Assembly (NCBI RefSeq): GCF_000519205.1
Contig: NZ_JAFB01000016.1
Location: forward strand, 188,641-252,640
Direction: 5' to 3'
Origin: Amycolatopsis taiwanensis DSM 45107
GTDB lineage: Bacteria; Actinomycetota; Actinomycetes; Mycobacteriales; Pseudonocardiaceae
DNA: 64,000 nt
Shown here: in pieces, positions 9,547 through 17,764 of the stretch
How the letters are laid out: every line of letters starts with the position of its first letter
How positions within the stretch are numbered: position 1 is the stretch's first letter
Position numbers and translations under genes: made by a program
Notes under the pieces: generated by a model
The model's input: the letters and a program-made list of their open reading frames with translations, nothing else
Database searches by the model: none
What the model was told of the DNA's origin: nothing

Positions 9547-10161
9547 TTGACAGAAGACGGCGTCGAGCGCGGGATCAGCCTGTCGCTGCATGCGACCGTG
9601 GCCGACTGGGCCATGGTCCGGTCCGGTGCACTCTGCTTCGCCTCGATCACCGTCACGGAGAGCCTCAACTGGAGCGACATCGGCGCCGAACGGCAGATCG
9701 AGGAGGCCCAGCACGCGGGCGTCCGGGCCGGCATCCGGCACTACGCCCGCCCCGGCGCCGCCGGCGACCAGGCCGAGCACTGCGCTTCGGTCGGCAAGCG
9801 GCTCGGCGTGTTCTGCCCCGGGTCACTGGCGCCCGCCCTCGACGTGGAGGCCGAAGGTGTGGACGACCGCTTCGTCCGGACCTGGATCAAGGCCGTGCGG
9901 CAGGCGGCCGGCATCCGGCGGGTGCTGATCGCCGCCCCCTACGACCACTGGCTGCGCCGGCTGCGTCCGGACCGCTGGGCGGACCGGGACGTGGTGCTGT
10001 GGGTGAGCCGGCACAACGGGATTCCCGGCCGTCCGGGCTGGTTCCATCCCCGGCTCGGGGTCCACCAGCACGGCCCGGCCCCCGTCGGCGGCGAGTTCGA
10101 CGGGCCGATCGGGTTCGACTCCCTCGTCTACCCGTTCACGCTCGCCGACCTCCTGGTCTGA
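9547..10161 (+). CDS. GH25 (lysozyme-like) TIM-barrel domain protein
   Basis: 204 residues, cytoplasmic by sequence (no signal peptide). The strand-loop pattern follows glycoside hydrolase family 25: an N-terminal GISLSLHATVADW, then AGIRHYARPG, the ALDVEAEG acidic pair (Asp99, Glu101), and the terminal FDSLVYPFTLADLL. In active GH25 muramidases the N-terminal motif is G-[IV]-D-V-S; here that Asp is Ser, so a catalytic residue is missing and the protein may bind rather than cleave glycan. TTG start chosen because GGAGG lies 4-5 nt upstream. No partner gene is evident. Confidence 0.65.
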   Translation: MTEDGVERGISLSLHATVADWAMVRSGALCFASITVTESLNWSDIGAERQIEEAQHAGVRAGIRHYARPGAAGDQAEHCASVGKRLGVFCPGSLAPALDVEAEGVDDRFVRTWIKAVRQAAGIRRVLIAAPYDHWLRRLRPDRWADRDVVLWVSRHNGIPGRPGWFHPRLGVHQHGPAPVGGEFDGPIGFDSLVYPFTLADLLV

Positions 10162-10261
10162 AGCACGCCCACAGCTTGCCATGGGCACCGGCCGCGCCAG
10201 TGCGTCCAGTACATTGAGGACAGAATCGGCTTGCTGGTGGCTGCTGGGGAGAACGCGAAGA

Positions 10262-11482
10262 ATGACACCGACCGAACGCGTCGAGGAAATCGCCGCCGAC
10301 CCCAGCCTCTCGGTGGCTGACCGAGCACAACACATCATCGAATACTTCTCCGCACACGGCGCCCAGGGGCCGGACCGTGCCGTTTCCTGTCTGCTGGAGA
10401 CGACCGACGAGGCGGTGGCCGAGTACGTCGCGGAATACCTCGAACTCGTCCCCGCTGCCCGCGAAGCGAAGACCCGAGCAGCCGAGCGACTGCGCGAGGC
10501 GGGACAACTCGTGCGTTCGGCGGCCAGGCTCGTCCCCTGGCTTCCCGAGTCCTTGATCGACGCCTTCGTCGGCGACTATCTCTCGTCCCCGAACCCGGCC
10601 TCTCCGCTTTCTTCCGTCATCTATTCCATCGGCATCCACCACCCGGACCGGCTGCGCCCGCACGCCGACCGCCTCGGCACTCCACTTCACCAATCCAGCC
10701 TCCTGTCCGGGGCCCCGGACGAGCTGGCCGACTCGCTGCTGGACGACTGGCGCCAGACCCGTGACCAGAACGACCTGATCGCCCTCGCTCTCATCAGGAC
10801 GCCCCACGCGGCCAACCTGATCGCCTCCGTCCGCGACGAGGTCGACACGCCCGAGGAGTGGGAGTGCCTGATGCCGCTCGCGGGCCGGTTGCCCGACACT
10901 CCGACCGCGGCGGGATTCCCGCCCGCCTTCATGGGATTCGTCACCAATCGGGGCGAAAGCCCGCACGTGATGGGCGGACGGTACGAACACGACGTCCCCC
11001 TGTGCGTACGATGCGACGCGCCTGCGGACAGGCTGCTGACCCTCTCCGCGAACGACCTGCCGCAGACGCTCAGCAGCGATCCCTCGTTCTTCTGGTTCTC
11101 CTGCGACTGCGACGAAGTCGACATCCTGATCGTGCAGTTCACCGAAAACGGCACCCGCGCTTACTTCCAGCCGCAGGGGCCTGCCGCGGAAACGTCACGC
11201 GTCGTTCCCGGCGAAAGGTCCATGACGCTGGAACCGCACCCCAACCAGACCGGGGTGAGCCGGCCCGCGATCACCGGCAGGTCGCGACACCAGGTGGGCG
11301 GGCTACCGCGCTGGCCCGCCCCGGAGACCCACGCCATCTGCCCCGGGTGTGGAAACTTCATGCCCTTCCTGGTCGCCTTGGACAGCGGCCCGACTCCCTT
11401 CGGCCCGATGGGCTTCGACGGTTCGCTCTTCGGCTTCTGGTGCGACCATTGCTCGGTTTCGGCCACGCGGACGCAGAGCTGA
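10262..11482 (+). CDS. Unknown protein with four CxxC/CxC clusters, DUF1963-like C-terminus
   Basis: 406 residues, not confidently recognised. Residues 1-240 are helical and featureless. The rest carries metal-binding type pairs CVRC (248-251), CDC (281-283), CPGC (360-363) and CDHC (394-397). The stretch GGLPRWPAPETHAICPGCG followed by MPFLVALDSG and the ending GSLFGFWCDHCSVSAT resemble the C-terminal part of DUF1963/YwqG-type proteins (from memory), which often sit near polymorphic toxins. No toxin gene is seen here. ATG start with GGGGAG about 10 nt upstream. Confidence 0.7.
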   Translation: MTPTERVEEIAADPSLSVADRAQHIIEYFSAHGAQGPDRAVSCLLETTDEAVAEYVAEYLELVPAAREAKTRAAERLREAGQLVRSAARLVPWLPESLIDAFVGDYLSSPNPASPLSSVIYSIGIHHPDRLRPHADRLGTPLHQSSLLSGAPDELADSLLDDWRQTRDQNDLIALALIRTPHAANLIASVRDEVDTPEEWECLMPLAGRLPDTPTAAGFPPAFMGFVTNRGESPHVMGGRYEHDVPLCVRCDAPADRLLTLSANDLPQTLSSDPSFFWFSCDCDEVDILIVQFTENGTRAYFQPQGPAAETSRVVPGERSMTLEPHPNQTGVSRPAITGRSRHQVGGLPRWPAPETHAICPGCGNFMPFLVALDSGPTPFGPMGFDGSLFGFWCDHCSVSATRTQS

Positions 11483-11500
11483 ATTCTTTGGGGGGCCGCG

Positions 11501-11650
11501 CTACCCGCGCCAGGAGTATTCGTGTTCAGGGCGGCCGGTGGAGGCGGTGTTCGCGACGCCCGCGACCACGAACCCGGGTACCTCACCGACGAAATCCGCG
11601 TGCACACCGGCGACGCGGAAGTCGTCGTCCACGATGAGCGTGCGGATCAT
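11501..11650 (-). pseudogene. Response regulator, 5' fragment (CitB/DcuR type)
   Basis: Begins MIRTLIVDDDFRVAGVHADF, the start of a receiver domain with the acidic Asp pair, but breaks off after about 35 residues and runs into unrelated sequence and a stop. The phospho-acceptor Asp and the output domain are absent. It overlaps the 3' end of the kinase remnant, as in intact citrate/dicarboxylate two-component operons. Confidence 0.75.
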
Positions 11651-12447
11651 GCGTCTCCCTCGGTCGTGGTGCGGCCACCATGGTTCCCGCCGGGGAATCC
11701 AGCAGGCCAGGCAGGGCGGCGACGAACAGCGCTCCGCCGTCGGCACCGCCCGGCGTGGCGAGCCAGGCGTCACCGCCACGCGTGCGGGCCGCCTGGCGGG
11801 CCAGCGCCAGCCCCAGCCCGTGACCCGGCGCCACCTTGGTGGACACGCCTTCGTCGAACAGGGTTTCACGCAACGGGGGGGCGACTCCCGGGCCACTGTC
11901 CACAACGGATACGTAGAGCGTGGTTTCCTCGGCGAGCAGCACGATCTCCACGGTGGGCGGCCGGCGCCGTCCCATGCGCGCGGCCCGCAACGCGTTGTCC
12001 AGAAGGTTGCCCACGACGGTGTTCATCGCGGCGGGGTCCAGTACGTCGCGCGTACCCACGAGTCTTCCGAAAGCCGCAAGAGAACACCCTTTTCCTTGGC
12101 CTGCGCCATCTTCGCGACCAGCAAGGCCTGTAGGTAGGGATCGGTCACCGAATCCGAGACCGGGGCCGTGCCCGCAACCCCGGTTTCGGTAAGCGCTTGC
12201 AGGTACTCGACCGCCTCGCCGTTGTGCCCCAGTTGCAGCAGGCCGGAAATCGTATGCAGCCGATTGCTGTACTCGTGCCGCTGTGCGGGCAGCCCGTCGG
12301 AAAGTGACCGCACAGCGTCGAGTTCCCGGGTGAGCGCGTCCAGATCGGTGCGGTCCCGGAAGGTCAGCACGGAGCCCAGGTCCTCCTCGTCCCTGGTCAC
12401 CAGCCGGGAGTTGACCACCAGCACCCGGTTTCCGGCCACCACGAGCA
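11640..12447 (-). pseudogene. Sensor histidine kinase, C-terminal remnant (CitA/DcuS type), frameshifted
   Basis: From about 12447 the minus strand reads VVAGNRVLVVNSRLVTRDEE and a PAS end, then the phosphoacceptor region LPAQRHEYSNRLHTISGLLQ. The frame then shifts near 12057, and the ATPase part continues in another frame as NTVVGNLLDNALRAA and VDSGPGVAP, with a GHGLGLALAR G2 box. The N-terminal sensor is missing. At 12447 the kinase abuts an antiparallel permease fragment, which marks a deletion or rearrangement joint. Confidence 0.85.
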
Positions 12448-12705
12448 GGGTCTTCGCGGTGTTCTTCAACGCGTTCACCGGCGCCCGCGAGGTGGACCGC
12501 AACCTCATCGACAACGCGCGGATCCTGGGCGCGCGACGGCTGCAGGTGCTGCGCGCGATCGTGCTGCCGAGCGCCACGTCGTGGATCCTGTTGTCCCTGC
12601 ACACCGCGTTCGGCTTCGCCCTGATCGGCGCGGTCGTCGGCGAGTACACCGGCGCGAGGACCGGGGTGGGCTTCCTCATCTCCGACGCCCAGGGAACCTT
12701 CGATC
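12448..12705 (+). pseudogene. ABC transporter permease fragment (SsuC/ThiX type)
   Basis: Internal fragment of a binding-protein-dependent permease. It contains FFNAFTGAREVDRNLIDNAR and ILGARRLQVLRAIVLPSA, the EAA-like loop that contacts the ATPase, then a membrane segment and GEYTGARTGVGFLISDAQG. The N-terminal half and last helix are missing. It joins in frame to a substrate-binding protein fragment at about 12705, so two genes were fused by deletion. Confidence 0.85.
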
Positions 12706-13061
12706 CGGCGACCTCGCTGTACCTGAACTGCGACTTCGTCGAGAAGAACCACGACGTGGTGCAGAAACTCGCCAACGCCTTCGTGGGCACGCTCCGCTGG
12801 ATCAGCCAGCACAGCCCGGAGGAGATCGCGGCGAAGATGCCGCCCTCCTTCAACGGGGGCGACCCCGCCCTCTACGCCCAGTCCATTAAGGACAGCATCG
12901 CGATGTTCAACGCCGACGGGCGGATGGACGCCGACGGGGCCAGGAACGTGCTCGACGTGCTGGCCTCCTTCTCGACGAACGTGCAGCCGCGCAAGGACTC
13001 CATCGACCTGTCGAAGACCTACACGACGCAGTTCGTCGACGCGGTGCCGATTCAGCCCTGA
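12706..13061 (+). pseudogene. ABC substrate-binding protein, C-terminal fragment (SsuA/NMT1 type)
   Basis: Reads ATSLYLNCDFVEKNHDVVQK, then LANAFVGTLRWISQHSPEEI and ends DSIDLSKTYTTQFVDAVPIQ. This is the C-terminal third of a nitrate/sulfonate/thiamine-precursor type binding protein; signal peptide and N-lobe are gone. It shares one open frame with the permease fragment. It is followed by an intrinsic terminator that was presumably that of the original operon. Confidence 0.85.
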
Positions 13062-13078
13062 CCGGGCCGTCTTCCCGC

Positions 13079-13114
13079 GGGCCGCCGCGCACCACGCGCG
13101 GCGGCCCGCATTTT
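13079..13114 (+). terminator. Intrinsic terminator
   Basis: 12-bp GC-rich stem GGGCCGCCGCGC / GCGCGGCGGCCC (13079-13090 and 13096-13107), 5-nt loop, then GCATTTTA. It terminates the relic binding-protein gene. Confidence 0.85.
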
Positions 13115-13248
13115 ACCGACCATTTAGGTCGTATTTTACGGACTGTCTATTTATTCCGTCCGAAAGTAGCTACCCGGGGAAAGGTGCACCACGAATACTT
13201 GGTCACGGTCGGCCGCCCTTCCTGTCGGTTCACGGATTGGATCCCGTC

Positions 13249-13938
13249 ATGAAATCGACCCTCGCCAAGCGCACGAGCCTGCTCGCCGTCGTGGCCGCCG
13301 CATCAAGCGTGCTGGCCGGCGCTGGATTCTCGGCCGCCCCCGTGTTCGGAGCGCACAACTTCTCCGGTGGCAACTGGGGCGGCTACGTGAGTTTCGGCAG
13401 TTTCACCACGGCGACCGCCAACTGGACCGAACCGGCCGTCACCTGCAATTCGAGAAACAACCTGTTCGCCCCGTGGGTCGGCATCGATGGCGACGGCTCG
13501 TCCACCGTCGAGCAGACCGGTGTCGCGACCGACTGTTCCAGCGGCTCGCCGGTCTATCAGGCGTGGTACGAGATGTACCCGGCCGCCCCGGTGTACTACA
13601 ACAACCCGGTCAGCGCCGGGGACCACATCACCGCCACGGTCACGCGGACCGGCACGAACACCTACCAGCTCGACATCAGCGACACCACGAAGGGCTGGAC
13701 CCGGAGCACCACTCAGTCGCTGACTTCGCGGCACGCCTCGGCCGAGGCGATCATCGAATCGCCGACCGACTCCTACCCGACCATCAGTAGCGGCGTGACG
13801 TTCACCGGGGTCGAGTTCAACGGCGCGAACCTCGCGAACACCAGCCCGAGCGCCCTCGACGCCGATGATCGCGGGGTCTTCACCTGGACCCCCAGCGGGA
13901 TCACCAACGGCACCAACTTCACCATGACCCGGCACTGA
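13249..13938 (+). CDS. Secreted G1-family glutamic peptidase (eqolisin-like)
   Basis: 229 residues. Sec signal peptide at about 1-37 (basic start, LLAVVAAASSVLAGAGFSAA core). The mature part has the peptidase G1 landmarks NWGGYV, APWVGIDGDG, VEQTGVATD (Gln89, the likely catalytic Gln), QAWYEMYPA and AEAIIESP (Glu170, the likely catalytic Glu). Such enzymes are acid-active extracellular endopeptidases, better known from fungi but present in actinomycetes. ATG at 13249 puts the signal peptide in the normal register; an in-frame TTG lies at 13237. It stands alone between two strong terminators. Confidence 0.9.
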   Translation: MKSTLAKRTSLLAVVAAASSVLAGAGFSAAPVFGAHNFSGGNWGGYVSFGSFTTATANWTEPAVTCNSRNNLFAPWVGIDGDGSSTVEQTGVATDCSSGSPVYQAWYEMYPAAPVYYNNPVSAGDHITATVTRTGTNTYQLDISDTTKGWTRSTTQSLTSRHASAEAIIESPTDSYPTISSGVTFTGVEFNGANLANTSPSALDADDRGVFTWTPSGITNGTNFTMTRH

Positions 13939-13947
13939 CTCCCGACC

Positions 13948-13997
13948 CGGCCGTGAGCGCCCGACGCCGCGGGCCCAACGGCGTCCGCTCACGGCCG
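13948..13997 (+). terminator. Nested inverted-repeat terminator after the glutamic peptidase
   Basis: Outer arms CGGCCGTGAGCG / CGCTCACGGCCG (13948-13959 and 13986-13997) enclose inner arms GACGCCG / CGGCGTC (13963-13969 and 13979-13985). Ten bases after the peptidase stop codon. There is no U-tract, so it may act as an RNA-stabilising hairpin. Confidence 0.65.
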
Positions 13998-14082
13998 GCC
14001 ACCGGAGAATTTCGTTGAAGTGGCTCAAGTGATGGCGGCTTCCTTGTGGCCGTATCGGTGCTGATCGCATAGCGTTCGGCGA

Positions 14083-14472
14083 GTGATAGAGCGACTCGCC
14101 ATCCTCAGCGGCTCGACGTTCGAGGAGCAGATTGGCTATGCCCGTGCCGTGGTCGACGGCGACTGGGTGCATGTGTCCGGGACGACCGGATTCGACTATG
14201 CCACCATGACGATCTCCGACGACGTGGTGGAGCAGGCCGAGCAGTGCCTGCGGAACATCGAGGCCGTACTGGCCGAGGCGAACTGCACGTTCGCCGACGT
14301 GGTGCGGGTGCGCTACCTGCTGCCGGACCGCGAAGACTTCGAGCCGTGCTGGCCGGTTTTGCGGCGCTGTTTCGGCGAGATCCGGCCGGCCGCCACGATG
14401 CTCGTGTGTGGTCTCGCCGACCCCCGCATGAAGATCGAGATCGAGGTGTACGCGCGGAAGGCCACCGCATAG
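14083..14472 (+). CDS. ridA: RidA/YjgF/YER057c family protein
   Basis: 129 residues. RidA enzymes hydrolyse reactive enamine/imine intermediates such as 2-aminoacrylate released by PLP enzymes. The family pattern is visible: VVDGDWVHVSGTTGFD, DDVVEQAEQCLRNIEAVLAE, the VVRVRYLLPD strand and IRPAATMLVCGLADPRMKIE, in which the Arg and Glu near the trimer interface are kept. GTG start with no strong Shine-Dalgarno. It is convergent with the UvrA-like gene 48 bp away. Some family members have other roles, so the deaminase activity is inferred. Confidence 0.9.
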   Translation: MIERLAILSGSTFEEQIGYARAVVDGDWVHVSGTTGFDYATMTISDDVVEQAEQCLRNIEAVLAEANCTFADVVRVRYLLPDREDFEPCWPVLRRCFGEIRPAATMLVCGLADPRMKIEIEVYARKATA

Positions 14473-14520
14473 CCGCGATCATCCTTTGTGGATCGGTTCG
14501 ACCGGTGTGCGCTGCGTTGC

Positions 14521-16749
14521 TCACACCGCGAGTTCGGCGGCGGTGGCAGTGTTGTCGAGCTGGGCGACCGGTCCTTGGTAGAGGATCCGGCCGCCGTGCT
14601 TACCGGGGCCCGGGCCGAGGTCGATGACCCAGTCCGCGTGCCGGATGACGTCGAGGTTGTGTTCGATCACGACCACGGTGTGGCGCTGCTCCACGAGTTG
14701 GTCGAGGACGCCGACCAGGGTGGCGATGTCGCGCAGGTGCAGGCCCGTGGTGGGTTCATCGAGAACGTAAAGGGCCGGCTCGGCGGTCTCGCGGAGTTCC
14801 TTGGCTATTTTGACGCGCTGGCATTCGCCGCCGGACAGCGTCGTAAGTGGCTGGCCGAGACGCAGGTAGCCGAGTCCGACCCGCTCGAGGTGCCGTAGTG
14901 CGTTACGGATCTGCTTGTCCGGCAGGCGCTCGATGGCGTCGGTGATCGTCAGGTCATCGATGTCCGCGATGGACAGTCCGGCGACCCGGTGGCGGAGCAC
15001 GTCACCGATGAACCGTCGCCCCTGACAGGTCTCGCACACGGTTTCCTGGCCGTCCATGAACGCCAGGTCCGTGTAGATGACGCCCAAACCCTTGCACTCG
15101 GGGCAAGCGCCTTCGGAGTTGGCGCTGAACCAGCTGGCGGGTAAACCGCTGTGCTGGGCGAAAAGTTTCCGGATCGGAGTCGCTATTCCCGTGTAGGTGA
15201 TCGGGGTCGAACGGCGGTTGGTGCCGACCGGACGCTGGTCGATCACGACCGCGTCGTGCTGGTCGACCAGTTCTGCCGCGAGGCTGGACTTGCCCGAGCC
15301 CGCGACACCGGTGAAGACGGTGAGGATCTCGGCCGGGATGTCGACAGTCACGTTCTGGAGGTTGTTGCGGGTGGCGTTCTTCACCGTGATCGCACCGGTC
15401 GCCGTTCGCGGCCGGGTGTTGACCGGCGCCCGCCTGCCGAGGGCATCCGACGTCGGCGTCCGCACCGTCCGGAGCTCGTCGAAGCTGCCTTGGAAGATCA
15501 GTTGTCCCCCGCCGGCGCCCGCGTCGGGCCCGATCTCGATTACCTGGTCGGCGATCGCCATGACCGCGGGATCGTGCTCGACGACCAGGACGGTGTTGCC
15601 CTTGTCGCGGAGTTGCCGCAAAAGACTTGTCATGTTGGCGATGTCGCGTGGGTGGAGGCCGACCGTGGGTTCGTCGAAGACATAGAGCATCTCGATGAGG
15701 CTGCTGCCCAGGTGCTTGACGGTCTTGATTCGTTGCGACTCCCCGCCGGACAGGCTGGTGGTGGCACGGCCGAGATGCAGGTACCCGAGCCCGATGGTGA
15801 CCATGGCCCGCAGCCGGTCCTGGAGGGCGGCCACCACCGGCGCGACCGCAGGGTCGGGCACCCCGTCCAGGACGCCGACGAGCTCGGTGATCTCCATGCG
15901 GGCCAGTTCGCCGATGGTATGGCCGAGCACGGTGGCGGTGCGGGCGGCCTCGTTCAGCCGATCACCGTGACAGGCCGGGCAGATCCCGGAGCGGGTGAAC
16001 CGGGCGATGGTCTCCCTCTTGCGATCCGACAGGTTGTCGGAGGCGCCCAGGTAGATCCGTTCGAACCAGGCCAGGAGGCTCTCGTAGTCCTTGGGAGGCT
16101 TGGTGCGCAGACGGTCGACGTGCTCGCCGCCGTGCAGCAACGCCTGGCGCTCGTCCTCCGTCCAGTCCCGGAGCGGGGTGTCGGGTTCGAAGCTGCCGAT
16201 GTCGGCGTATTTGGCGTACCAGTAGCCGCCGACGCGGAACCCGGGTAGCAGGATCGCGCCCTGGGCGAGTGACTTGTCCAGATCAACGAAGCGCTCAACG
16301 GCATGCACCATGACCTCGCCGAGCCCGGAGCAGGTCGGGCACATGCCGGCGGGATCGTTGAAGGAGAAGTGGTTCGACTCCCCCACATGTGGTGAGCTGA
16401 TGCGAGAGAACAGCAGTCGCAGGTAGGTCCAGGCCTCGGTGCTCGTGCCCACCGTGGACCGGGCGTTCCCGCCGATCCGGCGCTGGTCGATCACCACCAC
16501 CGGCGATAGTCCGTCGATCTCGTCGACCTCGGGGCGCGTCCACTTCGGCAGCCGGTTGCGGGCGAACGGCGGGAAGGTCTCGTTCAGCTGATGCCCGGCC
16601 TCCGCCGCGATCGTCTCGAACACCAGTGACGACTTGCCCGACCCGGACACCCCCGCGAACACGACCAGCCGGCCGCGTGGGATGTCCAAGTCCAGGCATT
16701 TGAGGTTGTTGGTCCGGGCACCCCGGATGCGGATCATGCGCTCTTGCAT
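14521..16749 (-). CDS. UvrA-like ABC ATPase (UvrA2/DrrC type)
   Basis: 742 residues, shorter than UvrA proper (about 950). Two ATPase halves: Walker A GVSGSGKSS and GVAGSGKSS, signatures SLSGGESQRIK and TLSGGECQRVK, Walker B YVFDEPTVGLHPRD and YVLDEPTTGLHLRD. Zinc-type clusters CPTCSGLG, CPACHGD, CPECKGLG and CETCQGRR are present. Short UvrA paralogues lack the UvrB-binding insertion; some (DrrC in Streptomyces peucetius) give resistance to DNA-intercalating drugs. It is divergent from a WYL-domain regulator with only 61 bp between, so it is likely its target. A role in handling drug- or damage-bound DNA is inferred. Confidence 0.9.
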   Translation of the reverse strand: MQERMIRIRGARTNNLKCLDLDIPRGRLVVFAGVSGSGKSSLVFETIAAEAGHQLNETFPPFARNRLPKWTRPEVDEIDGLSPVVVIDQRRIGGNARSTVGTSTEAWTYLRLLFSRISSPHVGESNHFSFNDPAGMCPTCSGLGEVMVHAVERFVDLDKSLAQGAILLPGFRVGGYWYAKYADIGSFEPDTPLRDWTEDERQALLHGGEHVDRLRTKPPKDYESLLAWFERIYLGASDNLSDRKRETIARFTRSGICPACHGDRLNEAARTATVLGHTIGELARMEITELVGVLDGVPDPAVAPVVAALQDRLRAMVTIGLGYLHLGRATTSLSGGESQRIKTVKHLGSSLIEMLYVFDEPTVGLHPRDIANMTSLLRQLRDKGNTVLVVEHDPAVMAIADQVIEIGPDAGAGGGQLIFQGSFDELRTVRTPTSDALGRRAPVNTRPRTATGAITVKNATRNNLQNVTVDIPAEILTVFTGVAGSGKSSLAAELVDQHDAVVIDQRPVGTNRRSTPITYTGIATPIRKLFAQHSGLPASWFSANSEGACPECKGLGVIYTDLAFMDGQETVCETCQGRRFIGDVLRHRVAGLSIADIDDLTITDAIERLPDKQIRNALRHLERVGLGYLRLGQPLTTLSGGECQRVKIAKELRETAEPALYVLDEPTTGLHLRDIATLVGVLDQLVEQRHTVVVIEHNLDVIRHADWVIDLGPGPGKHGGRILYQGPVAQLDNTATAAELAV

Positions 16750-16768
16750 GTGGCGAGGCTATGAGCAG

Positions 16769-16798
16769 ATGTGGCCACATTCTGGCCGCGATATCGCG
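16769..16798. promoter_or_regulatory. Two adjacent perfect palindromes in the uvrA-like / WYL divergent promoter
   Basis: ATGTGGCCACAT (16769-16780) and CGCGATATCGCG (16787-16798), each 12 bp and perfect, fill most of the 61-bp spacer between the UvrA-like gene and the WYL regulator. At least one is a likely operator for the WYL protein. Confidence 0.6.
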
Positions 16799-16810
16799 CA
16801 AACTGGATAT

Positions 16811-17764
16811 ATGGCTGATGTCACCCAACGCGTCCTCGCCCTGCTGGCCACGCTCCAGACCGGGCGGGCGTTCAGCACCGACGAACTGGTCGCACGGCTC
16901 GACGTAAGCCCCCGGACGCTGCGCCGCGACATCGACCGCCTCCGCGGCTACGGCTACCCGGTCCAGACTCGACCCGGTCCCGGCGGCCATTACCGGCTCA
17001 CCGCGGGCACCGCCATGCCACCGCTCGCGCTCGACGACGACGAGGCGATCGCGACCCTCCTCGGACTGGCCACCTTCGCCGCCACCGGCAGCGCCGCGGA
17101 AGGCAGCCTGGGCGAGGCCGCCACCCGGGCCTACGGCAAGGTCGACCAGTACCTCCCCAAACGGCTGCGTCACCGCGCCGCGCAGCTGCGCGCAAGCCTG
17201 GAAACCAGCACCACCGTGGGCCCGAGCGTCAGCGCCGACGTCATGGCGACACTGGCCGACGCCATCCAGCACCGCCACGTCATCACGTTCGACTACGTCA
17301 GCAAGCACGGCTCGGCCACGTCCCGGCGTGTCGATCCCTACCGCCACGTCCACCACCTCATGCGGTGGTACCTCCTTGCCTGGGACGTGCAAAGGGACGA
17401 CTGGCGCGTGTTCCGCATCGACCGCATCAGCCGCCTCCAGGCGTCCACCAGCACCTATACGCCGAGACCCTTGCCCGCCGACACCGCGCTCGACTACCTC
17501 CGTCAAGGGCTCGGCAAGGAGCGCGAGCGCGTCGTCCTCACCGTGGAGGCGCCCCTGCCCACCGTCGCCGACGCCTTCAAGTACCAGGAAGCCGAATTCG
17601 TGGCCCTGAGCGACCAGCGGACCAGGATGGTCCTGATGCTCGACACCTGGCAGTGGCTGCTTCTGGGCCTCGCCTTCCTGGACGCCGACTTCACCGTCCA
17701 CGAACCGTCCGGCTTCCGAGCCGCTTGCCGAGCCTTCGGCGCACGACTGCTCGATCACGAGTGA
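16811..17764 (+). CDS. WYL-domain HTH transcriptional regulator (YafY family)
   Basis: 317 residues. DeoR-type N-terminal HTH (TDELVARLDVSPRTLRRDID), then a WYL domain (HVITFDYVSKHGSATSRRVD, MRWYLLAWDVQRDDWRVFR) and a WCX C-terminal extension. WYL proteins bind single-stranded nucleic acid or nucleotide ligands and often regulate DNA-damage or defence genes; mycobacterial PafBC is the model. ATG at 16811 follows an ACTGGATAT sequence with no clear Shine-Dalgarno. Divergent from the UvrA-like ATPase. Its TGA is directly adjacent to the rsmI stop codon on the other strand, so the two genes converge with no spacer. Confidence 0.93.
   Translation: MADVTQRVLALLATLQTGRAFSTDELVARLDVSPRTLRRDIDRLRGYGYPVQTRPGPGGHYRLTAGTAMPPLALDDDEAIATLLGLATFAATGSAAEGSLGEAATRAYGKVDQYLPKRLRHRAAQLRASLETSTTVGPSVSADVMATLADAIQHRHVITFDYVSKHGSATSRRVDPYRHVHHLMRWYLLAWDVQRDDWRVFRIDRISRLQASTSTYTPRPLPADTALDYLRQGLGKERERVVLTVEAPLPTVADAFKYQEAEFVALSDQRTRMVLMLDTWQWLLLGLAFLDADFTVHEPSGFRAACRAFGARLLDHE

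Noticed and set aside
12168..12447. N-terminal extension of the permease-fragment frame
   Set aside because: It is antisense to the kinase remnant and has no transporter features.
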